This document shows positions 1 to 5,088 of a stretch of DNA of 5,088 nucleotides, piece by piece. The DNA lies in assembly GCA_019136325.1 (NCBI GenBank), contig JAGVUJ010000006.1, positions 1 through 5,088 on the forward strand, written 5' to 3'. A program made the translations under genes and the position numbers. A model generated the notes under the pieces. The model saw only the letters and a program-made list of their open reading frames with translations, made no database searches and was not told the origin of the DNA. How positions within the stretch are numbered: the stretch's first letter is position 1; every line of letters starts with the position of its first letter. The DNA is from Deltaproteobacteria bacterium. Lineage in GTDB: Bacteria > Desulfobacterota > Syntrophia > Syntrophales > Smithellaceae.

Positions 1-710
1 AGAAAAAATTTTTCCAGATTGTCGATTTCATTCATGTTCCCGGAGAAGATCACCGAACCCCTGTCCAGCATCGTTACGCTGGAACACATCCGTTGCGCTT
101 CATCCATAATATGTGTGCACAGGATAATCGCTATGCCGTCGGCATTCATTTTTTTCAGTGTTTCATAAATATGATTACGGCTCTGCGGGTCGACGCCCAC
201 CGTCGGCTCGTCCAGAAGCAACAGGCGCGGCGAGTGCAGGAGAGCGACGGCCAGATTCAGACGGCGCAGCATGCCGCCGGAATAGGTTGACGCCCGTTTT
301 TGCGCGTAAGGCAAAAGGCCGGTTTCATCCAGAACCGCCTTTGCTCTTTCTTGCAGACGTTCGTGCGACAGTCCGGCCATGACGCCGAAAACGCGAAGAT
401 TTTCCATGGCGGTCAGCGACGCATATACGGAGATGGGTTGGGGCGCGTAGCCGACGGAGATCAAAGATTTTGAGTGATCGTTTCTGATGCCGTAAATCGA
501 TATGCCGCCCTGAAATTCCCGCAGTTGTCCGGTAATCAGGCGCATCAGTGTTGTCTTCCCCGCTCCGTTGGGTCCCAGGAGCGCGTGCATCTGTCCGCTT
601 TCCACCGACATGGAAAAATCACGCAAAGCATACTCGGCCCCGACGTTTTTTGCCTTGTCCTCTTTGGGGGTGTAGGAAAAAGTTACGTGTGAAATTTCCA
701 GAGCTTTCAT
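1..710 (-). CDS. ABC transporter ATP-binding protein (partial, C-terminus off left edge)
   Basis: This is the nucleotide-binding subunit of an ABC transporter, expected to hydrolyse ATP at the inner face of the cytoplasmic membrane to drive a separate permease. Reading the minus strand from ATG at 710 gives 236 codons without a stop, running off the window. All core motifs are visible: an aromatic A-loop (FSY, residues 11-13), Walker A GPNGAGKTT (46-54), Q-loop glutamine 91 in GYAPQ, signature YSGGMLRRL (143-151), Walker B LLLLDEP with D167 and E168, D-loop GVD (172-174) and the switch histidine 200 in CTHIMDEA. The SGGM-RRL signature and TVGVDP segment are typical of the CcmA/drug- and lipid-exporter group. 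Between the A-loop and the strand before Walker A there are about a dozen extra charged residues (15-26). The start codon overlaps the TGA of the upstream BtrH-type gene (ATGA), with only a distant GGA as ribosome site, so coupled translation is likely. No permease gene is in the window; it probably lies beyond the left edge. The substrate cannot be told from the sequence. Confidence 0.95.
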   Translation of the reverse strand, partial: MKALEISHVTFSYTPKEDKAKNVGAEYALRDFSMSVESGQMHALLGPNGAGKTTLMRLITGQLREFQGGISIYGIRNDHSKSLISVGYAPQPISVYASLTAMENLRVFGVMAGLSHERLQERAKAVLDETGLLPYAQKRASTYSGGMLRRLNLAVALLHSPRLLLLDEPTVGVDPQSRNHIYETLKKMNADGIAIILCTHIMDEAQRMCSSVTMLDRGSVIFSGNMNEIDNLEKFF

Positions 711-1744
711 GATTTTAGTTTTCCGACAATCTCATGAAGATTTTTAAAAAGGGTTTCTTCACGACCGGCGCAGATCAGCATTAATCCGCCCGCCTTGGCG
801 AACGTTTCTTCCGGCTTGCCCCTTTTTTTAATAATGCGCGCGGCGGTGACGGCAAATTCGCGCCACGTATCGCCGATGGCCGTCATTTCCTGCGACAGAT
901 CGTTCAGTTCCGCAGAACCGAACAGACCGGCGGCTTCCTGAAGAAAAGCCGCGTACATATAGCGGAATCCCGCCCCGCCCGTGCCGACTTCCTCCTGCAT
1001 GCGGACGATCATGCCCAGCTGCCGGCAGGCTTCATCAAATCCCTGCGTCTTTTCAAATTTGATGATTCGTCCGGCCAGAAAGCGGATGCCGCGGATGCCG
1101 ATAATCGGAATAGGAATTCTCAGCATCAAATTGCAGGTGTCCAGCATTCCCTTGATACAGGCGCTGCGAAAATCAGGGTGGCGATTGATCAAGGCCGGGT
1201 AATACATGAATCCGTGAGGTTCCAGCGGACCGCGCGCAAACCGCGCCCGGATCAGGTCTTCCGTCAGACAATCTACCGGCTGTTCAAGGACGGGATCGCT
1301 CACGCGGAAACCGTTGTCGATTTCGCGCAGTATCACAATATTGTGGCCGTTGAATTGAAACCGGAAACGATTGGGGAAATACGAAAGCCAGTAAATATTA
1401 GTCGTCACGCCGACAATTTGCCCCGATTTGAGCACGCGACGCATTTCCGCCATGCCCTTCTGCGCGTTGCGAAAATGTTGCGTTACGAATTTTGCCCCCA
1501 GCCTTTTGGCTGCTTTACGAAAAATTGCCGCCGGTTGCGAACGATAGGTACTGATGGGCAGGCCGACAAACTTGACAAAAGGGAAATGACCGAAAAAAAT
1601 CCCGCTGCCGATACCAAAAATCATCGGTTCGCTGATTTCCAATCCCTTTTCTCTGAATAAAGCCGCAGTAACACCGGTTTCGCAGTGAGCGGCATGAAGA
1701 TGAACAAAAGGTTTCCCGCCGGATGTCAGTTCTGTATGATTCAA
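707..1744 (-). CDS. BtrH N-terminal / DUF4872-type protein (putative acyltransferase or thiol hydrolase)
   Basis: A 345-residue soluble protein that I assign to the BtrH_N plus DUF4872 architecture. The N-terminal half carries HCETG (20-24), then SEPMIFGIGSG (38-48), and later GHN (133-135) and VSDP (148-151). In this papain/C39-like fold Cys21, His134 and Asp150 are the plausible catalytic triad; the assignment is inferred from spacing. The C-terminal half contains GTGGAGFRYMY (254-264), the signature I associate with DUF4872. BtrH of butirosin biosynthesis transfers an acyl chain from an acyl carrier protein to an aminoglycoside, so acyl transfer or amide/thioester chemistry is the best guess; the substrate is unknown. 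No signal peptide or clear membrane helix is seen. The start is TTG at 1744: an in-frame TGA lies eight codons upstream, no other usable start codon falls between, AAGGA sits 7 nt before the TTG, and the next internal ATG (residue 41) would remove the HCETG motif. The stop overlaps the start of the ABC ATPase gene, so the two products likely act together, the ATPase exporting what this enzyme modifies. Confidence 0.88.
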   Translation of the reverse strand: MNHTELTSGGKPFVHLHAAHCETGVTAALFREKGLEISEPMIFGIGSGIFFGHFPFVKFVGLPISTYRSQPAAIFRKAAKRLGAKFVTQHFRNAQKGMAEMRRVLKSGQIVGVTTNIYWLSYFPNRFRFQFNGHNIVILREIDNGFRVSDPVLEQPVDCLTEDLIRARFARGPLEPHGFMYYPALINRHPDFRSACIKGMLDTCNLMLRIPIPIIGIRGIRFLAGRIIKFEKTQGFDEACRQLGMIVRMQEEVGTGGAGFRYMYAAFLQEAAGLFGSAELNDLSQEMTAIGDTWREFAVTAARIIKKRGKPEETFAKAGGLMLICAGREETLFKNLHEIVGKLKS

Positions 1745-1751
1745 TAAAAAG

Positions 1752-1756
1752 TCCTT
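1752..1756 (-). promoter_or_regulatory. Ribosome binding site deciding a TTG start
   Basis: AAGGA on the minus strand lies 7 nt upstream of the TTG at 1744. It supports TTG as the real start of the BtrH-type gene, since the reading frame is closed by a TGA a few codons upstream and contains no ATG or GTG before the conserved HCETG motif. Its first base touches the proximal copy of the 12-bp repeat. Confidence 0.7.
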
Positions 1757-1784
1757 TAATGAGTCTCAAGTTTTAATGAGACTC
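1755..1784. repeat. Tandem direct repeat TTTAATGAG(T/A)CTC, possible operator
   Basis: On the plus strand, TTTAATGAGTCTC (1755-1767) and TTTAATGAGACTC (1772-1784) match at 12 of 13 positions, with a 17-bp period. The core GAG(T/A)CTC is itself nearly palindromic. A third, slightly diverged copy (TTAATGAGACAC) lies at 2344-2355 near the promoter of the upstream small gene. The location directly ahead of the BtrH-type gene fits a regulator-binding region, but no regulator is identified. The same bases also form an inverted repeat, so the signal could instead act as RNA. Confidence 0.55.
1761..1784 (-). promoter_or_regulatory. Perfect 8-bp inverted repeat in the leader of the BtrH-type gene
   Basis: GAGTCTCA (1761-1768) and TGAGACTC (1777-1784) are exact reverse complements separated by 8 bases. 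In the minus-strand transcript they form an 8-bp stem ending 4 nt before the AAGGA ribosome site. The following bases do not form a clean U-run, so it is not a convincing intrinsic terminator. It may shape access to the ribosome site, or be a dyad operator in DNA. Confidence 0.5.
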
Positions 1785-1797
1785 CGATATGAGGAGT
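1781..1797 (-). promoter_or_regulatory. Small inverted repeat ACTCC/GGAGT competing with the neighbouring stem
   Basis: ACTCC (1781-1785) and GGAGT (1793-1797) are perfect complements with a 7-base loop. Its left arm shares bases 1781-1784 with the 8-bp stem at 1761-1784, so the two hairpins cannot both form. In the transcript this 5-bp stem is made first. A switching leader is possible, but the stem is short and may be fortuitous. Confidence 0.3.
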
Positions 1798-1828
1798 AAA
1801 ACGCCGTCAGATCGGTTAGTCGCATTAT

Positions 1829-1850
1829 CCCACGTGCGAAGCTACGTGAG
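1829..1850 (-). other. Hairpin just downstream of the small gene
   Basis: CCCACGT (1829-1835) pairs with ACGTGAG (1844-1850) over seven positions, one of them a G-U pair in the minus-strand transcript, with an 8-base loop. It starts only 7 bp past the stop of the small gene at 1858. No T-run follows on the minus strand, so it is not a standard intrinsic terminator; it could protect the 3' end of a processed transcript or be weakly attenuating. Confidence 0.3.
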
Positions 1851-1857
1851 GCGATGT

Positions 1858-2262
1858 TTATTTTTGAGGAACGGTTCTTAATTCTTTTATCGTAATCGCG
1901 AGAGCTTTAGCGTAACGCTCCAAAAGAGAATCCTTGAGCTTGACAAAAATTTCCGGGCGTAAATGCCGCTTGACACGAAACACGGCAATGCCGGCTGTCT
2001 TGCCCAGAATGTCCGGTATCATCTGCCGCCGCTCCATATGATAGGCCAGCGGGCTTTTCCGCCCGGCCAGCACCGCTTTTCTGGTTTTCTCCAGATTTTC
2101 AGCCAGTTCCTTTACCGCCAGACCATTGACAAGCTCTTCCGCGTCCCATCCGTTACTGGACACAATGATATACCTGCCTTTTTCATCGACCGCATAACAG
2201 GCGCGCTTTACACCTTCATAATATTCAATCGTGTTATCCTGTGGAACTTCGTTTACCTTCAT
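1858..2262 (-). CDS. Hypothetical protein with possible C-terminal helix-turn-helix-like segment
   Basis: A 134-residue cytoplasmic protein that I cannot assign to a named family. The N-terminal part contains YEGVKRACYAVDEKGRY (residues 15-31) and SNGWDAEE (36-43), which look like a short beta-rich fold. The C-terminal part (about 69-129) is helical and basic: SPLAYHMERR, then a segment ending GIAVFRVKRHLRP, then LLERYAKALAITIKEL. This order resembles a degenerate XRE-like DNA-binding helix-turn-helix, and a regulatory role is inferred from that resemblance alone. ATG at 2262 is preferred because GGGAG lies 5 nt upstream; a GTG at 2274 would add four residues but has no good ribosome site. 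A consensus -10 box lies about 50 bp upstream of the start. The BtrH-type gene follows after 113 bp, so this is probably the first gene of the same operon or a separately transcribed companion. Confidence 0.75.
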   Translation of the reverse strand: MKVNEVPQDNTIEYYEGVKRACYAVDEKGRYIIVSSNGWDAEELVNGLAVKELAENLEKTRKAVLAGRKSPLAYHMERRQMIPDILGKTAGIAVFRVKRHLRPEIFVKLKDSLLERYAKALAITIKELRTVPQK

Positions 2263-2267
2263 GAACG

Positions 2268-2272
2268 CTCCC
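2268..2272 (-). promoter_or_regulatory. Ribosome binding site choosing ATG over the upstream GTG
   Basis: GGGAG on the minus strand is 5 nt before the ATG at 2262. The alternative GTG at 2274 overlaps this sequence and lacks its own purine-rich site at proper distance, so the shorter protein is favoured. Confidence 0.6.
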
Positions 2273-2309
2273 ACCGATCATGGAAATCTTTATCCATTTA
2301 ATGATATTT

Positions 2310-2337
2310 ATTATACTAAAATTCATAAAGCTCAAAG
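2310..2337 (-). promoter_or_regulatory. Probable sigma-70 type promoter for the small gene
   Basis: The minus strand has a perfect TATAAT at 2315-2310. Upstream is a weak -35 candidate, CTTTGA at 2337-2332 with a 16-bp spacer; the better-looking TTGAGC at 2335-2330 would leave only 14 bp. Transcription would start near 2303, giving a leader of about 40 nt before the ATG at 2262. The surroundings are strongly AT-rich. A copy of the 12-bp repeat lies just upstream at 2344-2355. Confidence 0.5.
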
Positions 2338-2343
2338 AGAAAA

Positions 2344-2355
2344 TTAATGAGACAC
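2344..2355. repeat. Third copy of the 12-bp repeat, upstream of the promoter
   Basis: TTAATGAGACAC on the plus strand matches TTAATGAGACTC (1773-1784) at 11 of 12 positions and TTAATGAGTCTC (1756-1767) at 10 of 12. It would be centred about 46 bp upstream of the predicted transcription start, next to the -35 region, a placement common for activator sites. No binding protein is known from the sequence. Confidence 0.4.
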
Positions 2356-2430
2356 AAACTTCGGAAACGCAGGGATTGTCAAGAAAATAGATAATTCCTT
2401 ATTGTCCCAAGATATTTCATTTTGACTTAA

Positions 2431-2452
2431 ATGCAATCTGTTCTATGCAATC
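2431..2452. repeat. Short direct repeat ATGCAATC x2
   Basis: ATGCAATC occurs at 2431-2438 and 2445-2452, 14 bp apart, in the gap after kdpD. An 8-base repeat in a gap this size and this AT-rich can arise by chance. The rest of the 2263-2489 gap shows the promoter and the 12-bp motif described separately, and no intrinsic terminator for the kdp transcript. Confidence 0.3.
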
Positions 2453-2489
2453 ATTAAATTTGTAACAGGGATACCCTTTACTCAAGTCA

Positions 2490-4514
2490 TCATAGGTTAA
2501 TCCAGCGGGCTGCGGTAAGTGATGTCAGGTTGGATATCGTTCCCAGAATCCGGCGTTGTTCCGGTAAAAGATTTTTGTAATCATATTTTATGCCGATCAT
2601 TCCGATCGTATCCTCCTGTGATTTTATCGGGAAAAAGAAATAAGGTATGCTGGGCAGTGTTTCCGTTCCGGCGCCGGATACTTTTCCGTGAATGGAAGTC
2701 CATTTGGCTACTGCCATGTCGTTGGAACTAATTTCCACTGCCGGATTGCTTTTCGCCCATATTTGCAAATCGCCTCCTGTTTCTTTAAAAGAAACAAAGC
2801 AGGGGACATCGATAACCTTTTGCACATACTTGATGGTTAACGTGCTTATATCATTCAGAATGGTTGTGCGCAGAAGCGGTATCGTATTCATTGTTTCGCC
2901 GGAGAAACTTGCCAGCCCTCCGACTAATTGTTCCAAGGGTGGAAGCTGTAAGAATTCTTTGCTCATTTCTTCAATAAGCGTAACCCGTTCCAAACGTAAT
3001 TGAAGCACAAGACTTTGCCTTTTAACGACCTTGACCAATTGTCCGACAATGACCGCGGTAAAAAGAAAAACCAGAACGTTGACGATTTCCCGGGGATCAT
3101 TCATCGAAAGATTGTAGCGGGGCGACATAAAGAAAAAATCGAAAACCAGAATACTAAAAAAAGAAGCATAGATGGATGCCCCGAGGCCGTATAATAAAGC
3201 GCTGGTGATTGTGGCGATTAGGTAAAGATAAACGAACGAAGACGGTTCAATAAGCCGCTGAAGAAGAGCATTGACCAGAGTGACGATTAAAACCATCGCC
3301 GAGGATATTAAATAATTTGATAACTTAAACGATAACTGCCTGGGAGGAGCGGTTTCATCTTTGCCCTTCGTTTCCGTTGTCGGATTAATCAAGTGAATAT
3401 CAAATTCGCTGTGGGCATAAAGAAGACGGGAAACGGGCGACCCCTTGAAATATTCAACCGGCATGGAGCGAAGCGGTTTGCCGATAACGATACGGGTAAC
3501 GTTTCTCTCGCGGGCAAAACGCAGGATTTCATCGGCGATGTCGTTGCCGGTAAGGGTGATTATTTTTGCGCCCAGTTCTTCCGCCAGATTCAGCGCATCG
3601 GTTAAATAAACTTTATCTCTGCCCGAAGGCTCGGTGAGTCCGGTCGACAGAACATAAACGGCATACCATTCGGCGTGCGTATCTTTGGCAAGGGTGTATG
3701 CTTTACGGATTAACTGCTTGGCATAAGGGCTTGGCCCAACACAGACAACCAGTTTCTCGGCGGTTGGCCATGGACCGGGTATTGCTTTTGCCTTCATATA
3801 ATTGAGCAGATCGCTGTCCATCTTGCGGGCCACCAGTGTCAACATCAGTTCGCGCAGGGCAAAGAGATTTCCCCGCTGAAAAAAATTGTTCATGGCATGA
3901 CGGGCCTGCTGAGGAATATAGACTTTCCCCTCTTTTAATCTTTGATTGAGCTCCTCCCAGGGGATATCGATGACCTGAACTTCATCCGCCCGGTCGAACA
4001 ATGTATCGGGTATGGTTTCCTGCATGCGCACTCCGGTAATTTTGTCTACCGAGTCGTTCATGCTTTCGAAGTGCTGAATGTTGACCGTTGTATGCACATC
4101 GATTCCATTTTCCAGCAATTCCTCAATGTCCTGATAGCGTTTGGGATGGCGGCCACCTTCGGCATTGGTGTGGGCAAATTCATCAACCAGTACTATGACC
4201 GGTTTGCGGGCAAGGACGGCATCGATATCCATCTCTTCCAGAACGATTCCTTTGTAATCAATCTTTCTGGTGGGCAGTATGTCCAGTCCCGTCAGAAGAG
4301 CTTCCGTTTCCGGGCGCTTGTGCGTTTCCACAAAACCGACCACCACATCAATGCCTCTCTTCTTCAACACGTGGGCATCATTGAGCATGGCATAGGTTTT
4401 TCCCACTCCGGGAGCGTAACCGAGAAATATTTTCAATTTTCCTTTTTTGACTTCATCTCGTTCCGCTTCCTTCAAAAGGGCGTCCGGATCGGGTCTTAGA
4501 GATTTATTTTGCAT
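2490..4514 (-). CDS. kdpD: KdpD sensor protein lacking the histidine kinase domains
   Basis: KdpD senses potassium/osmotic status at the inner membrane and normally phosphorylates KdpE to switch on kdpFABC. The 674-residue protein has, in order: the N-terminal KdpD domain with Walker A GYAPGVGKT (32-40), Walker B-like VIVLVDE (106-112) followed by FAHTN, and RHPKRYQDIEELL (122-134); a USP-like domain (about 253-376); four membrane helices of DUF4118 (about 400-418, 427-443, 446-463, 477-493); a basic helical linker; and a GAF-like domain (about 548-672) with GAGTETLPSIPY and LLPEQRRIL. It then ends in TAA. The E. coli protein is 894 residues and continues into HisKA and HATPase_c; here there is no phosphoacceptor H-box and no N/G boxes, and the bases after the stop encode nothing kinase-like in any minus-strand frame. 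It therefore cannot autophosphorylate alone. It may be a naturally short form that works with a separate kinase, or a remnant; the intact motifs argue against decay. The ATG at 4514 lies 17 bp after the kdpC stop, with a weak GGAA ribosome site. Confidence 0.95.
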   Translation of the reverse strand: MQNKSLRPDPDALLKEAERDEVKKGKLKIFLGYAPGVGKTYAMLNDAHVLKKRGIDVVVGFVETHKRPETEALLTGLDILPTRKIDYKGIVLEEMDIDAVLARKPVIVLVDEFAHTNAEGGRHPKRYQDIEELLENGIDVHTTVNIQHFESMNDSVDKITGVRMQETIPDTLFDRADEVQVIDIPWEELNQRLKEGKVYIPQQARHAMNNFFQRGNLFALRELMLTLVARKMDSDLLNYMKAKAIPGPWPTAEKLVVCVGPSPYAKQLIRKAYTLAKDTHAEWYAVYVLSTGLTEPSGRDKVYLTDALNLAEELGAKIITLTGNDIADEILRFARERNVTRIVIGKPLRSMPVEYFKGSPVSRLLYAHSEFDIHLINPTTETKGKDETAPPRQLSFKLSNYLISSAMVLIVTLVNALLQRLIEPSSFVYLYLIATITSALLYGLGASIYASFFSILVFDFFFMSPRYNLSMNDPREIVNVLVFLFTAVIVGQLVKVVKRQSLVLQLRLERVTLIEEMSKEFLQLPPLEQLVGGLASFSGETMNTIPLLRTTILNDISTLTIKYVQKVIDVPCFVSFKETGGDLQIWAKSNPAVEISSNDMAVAKWTSIHGKVSGAGTETLPSIPYFFFPIKSQEDTIGMIGIKYDYKNLLPEQRRILGTISNLTSLTAARWINL

Positions 4515-4531
4515 AGGTAGTGTTCCGAAGG

Positions 4532-5088
4532 TTAACGCTTTAGTTCAAGTCCATCCAGAGTAAGATTTAACAGTAAAACATTGACTCGTTCTTTTCCCCA
4601 TAATCCCAGCAAGGGTTTCTCTGTGTGTTGCTGAATGATTTTTTCAAGTTCAGCTTCGGGAAGCGCTTTTAGTCCGGCAATTCTGTGCACCTGAATAGCA
4701 GCAGATTCGGGGCTGATGTGCGGATCAAGACCGCTTGCGGAAACCAGCACAAGATCGGCGGGAACAGGCGTGTTGAAAAGTATTCCATTTTCCGCACGCA
4801 CCTTCTGAGCACGTTCTTGAACTTGTGCAATAAGTTTAGCGCTCGAAGGCGCCAGATTGCTGCCGCCGGAATTGGACGCGTCGTATTGCGGATTAGTTGC
4901 CGAGGGCCGGCCATGAAAATATTCGGGACTGGTGAATTGTTGTCCTATCAGTTGAGAACCCATAATCTGATGCCCGTTTTTAATGATGCTGCCGTTTGCT
5001 TTCCCTGTAAATAAGGTTTGAGCTGCAAACGTTATCACCAGCGGATAAATTAATCCGCAAATTATCGACAACCATATAAATATCAGTA
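4532..5088 (-). CDS. kdpC: Potassium-transporting ATPase subunit KdpC (partial, N-terminus off right edge)
   Basis: KdpC is the single-span subunit of the KdpFABC high-affinity K+ pump, needed for assembly and activity of the KdpA/KdpB complex at the inner membrane. The visible 185 residues include most of the N-terminal membrane helix (SIICGLIYPLVITFAAQTLF), then IGSQLIGQQFTSPEYFHGRPSA, SNSGGSNLAPSS, PADLVLVSASGLDPHISPE, AAIQVHRIAGLKALPEAEL and the C-terminal RVNVLLLNLTLDG, all characteristic of the family. The frame stays open to the window edge, with codons for Leu-Ile-Phe-Ile-Trp before the TTG at 5071, so that TTG is not the start; by comparison with the usual family length of about 190, only around ten residues are missing. 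kdpB, kdpA and possibly kdpF are expected beyond the right edge. kdpD follows after 17 bp, in one operon. Confidence 0.96.
   Translation of the reverse strand, partial: LIFIWLSIICGLIYPLVITFAAQTLFTGKANGSIIKNGHQIMGSQLIGQQFTSPEYFHGRPSATNPQYDASNSGGSNLAPSSAKLIAQVQERAQKVRAENGILFNTPVPADLVLVSASGLDPHISPESAAIQVHRIAGLKALPEAELEKIIQQHTEKPLLGLWGKERVNVLLLNLTLDGLELKR

Noticed and set aside
1178..1660. Plus-strand open frame of 160 codons opposite the BtrH-type gene
   Set aside because: Fully overlaps a gene with conserved motifs on the minus strand; no family resemblance in the translation.
1829..1866. Plus-strand hairpin followed by a T-rich stretch, terminator-like
   Set aside because: No plus-strand gene lies upstream to be terminated, the T-rich stretch starts several bases after the stem and runs into the minus-strand gene's end; on the minus strand no T-run follows the stem.
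2377..2382. Perfect TTGACA on the minus strand as a -35 box
   Set aside because: At 16-18 bp downstream there is only GTTTGT/TTTGTG, no acceptable -10 element; the TATAAT at 2310-2315 is too far away to pair with it.
2422..2450. Plus-strand promoter-like TTGACT with TATGCA 16 bp further on
   Set aside because: The -10 match is poor, and it would fire into the 3' end of kdpD with no plus-strand gene to serve.
2275..2489. Frameshifted kinase remnant after the kdpD stop
   Set aside because: Reading on from the stop gives only short frames (for example one beginning TYDDLSKGYPCYKF) without H-box or ATPase motifs, so a simple frameshift does not restore the kinase.
3942..4499. Plus-strand open frame of 185 codons opposite kdpD
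   Set aside because: It lies wholly inside the strongly supported kdpD gene on the other strand, and its translation shows no recognisable domain; it is an antisense shadow.
4532..5071. KdpC starting at the TTG at 5071
   Set aside because: The frame is open upstream to the window edge and the membrane helix would be cut; the true start is off the right edge.

Overview
The window is a bacterial chromosomal segment in which every gene I can support lies on the minus strand, so genes read from high to low coordinates. It holds the tail of a kdp potassium-transport operon and then a second, unrelated small operon. The layout (a long KdpD-type protein without its kinase half, and a BtrH-type protein next to an ABC ATPase) and the moderate GC of the genes fit a Gram-negative anaerobe of the deltaproteobacterial / Desulfobacterota kind. 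That placement is only an inference from general familiarity; there is no rRNA or other marker here.

Right part (about 2490-5088): the 3' portion of kdpC, cut by the right window edge, is followed after 17 bp by kdpD. KdpC is the small membrane subunit of the K+-transporting KdpFABC ATPase. The KdpD here has the N-terminal KdpD domain with intact Walker motifs, the USP-like domain, the four-helix DUF4118 membrane domain and the GAF domain, but it stops at residue 674, just where the dimerisation/phosphoacceptor and ATPase domains of a full sensor kinase would begin. No kdpE and no displaced kinase piece follow.

Middle (2263-2489): an AT-rich gap (about 27% GC over 2281-2460 by my count) with a consensus -10 box and no obvious terminator. 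It is the likely promoter region of the second operon.

Left part (1-2262): a small unrecognised protein of about 134 aa, possibly with a C-terminal helix-turn-helix-like segment; a 113-bp leader rich in repeats and possible hairpins; a BtrH_N/DUF4872-type protein with a TTG start; and, overlapping it by ATGA, the first 236 codons of an ABC transporter ATPase cut by the left edge. The last two are almost certainly translationally coupled. They suggest an operon that makes or handles an acylated molecule (BtrH-type acyltransferase/thiol enzyme) and exports it, with the permease probably beyond the left edge. A 12-bp motif, TTAATGAGACTC and variants, occurs three times: twice in the leader before the BtrH-type gene and once just upstream of the promoter of the small gene. 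It is a candidate operator linking the two transcription start regions.
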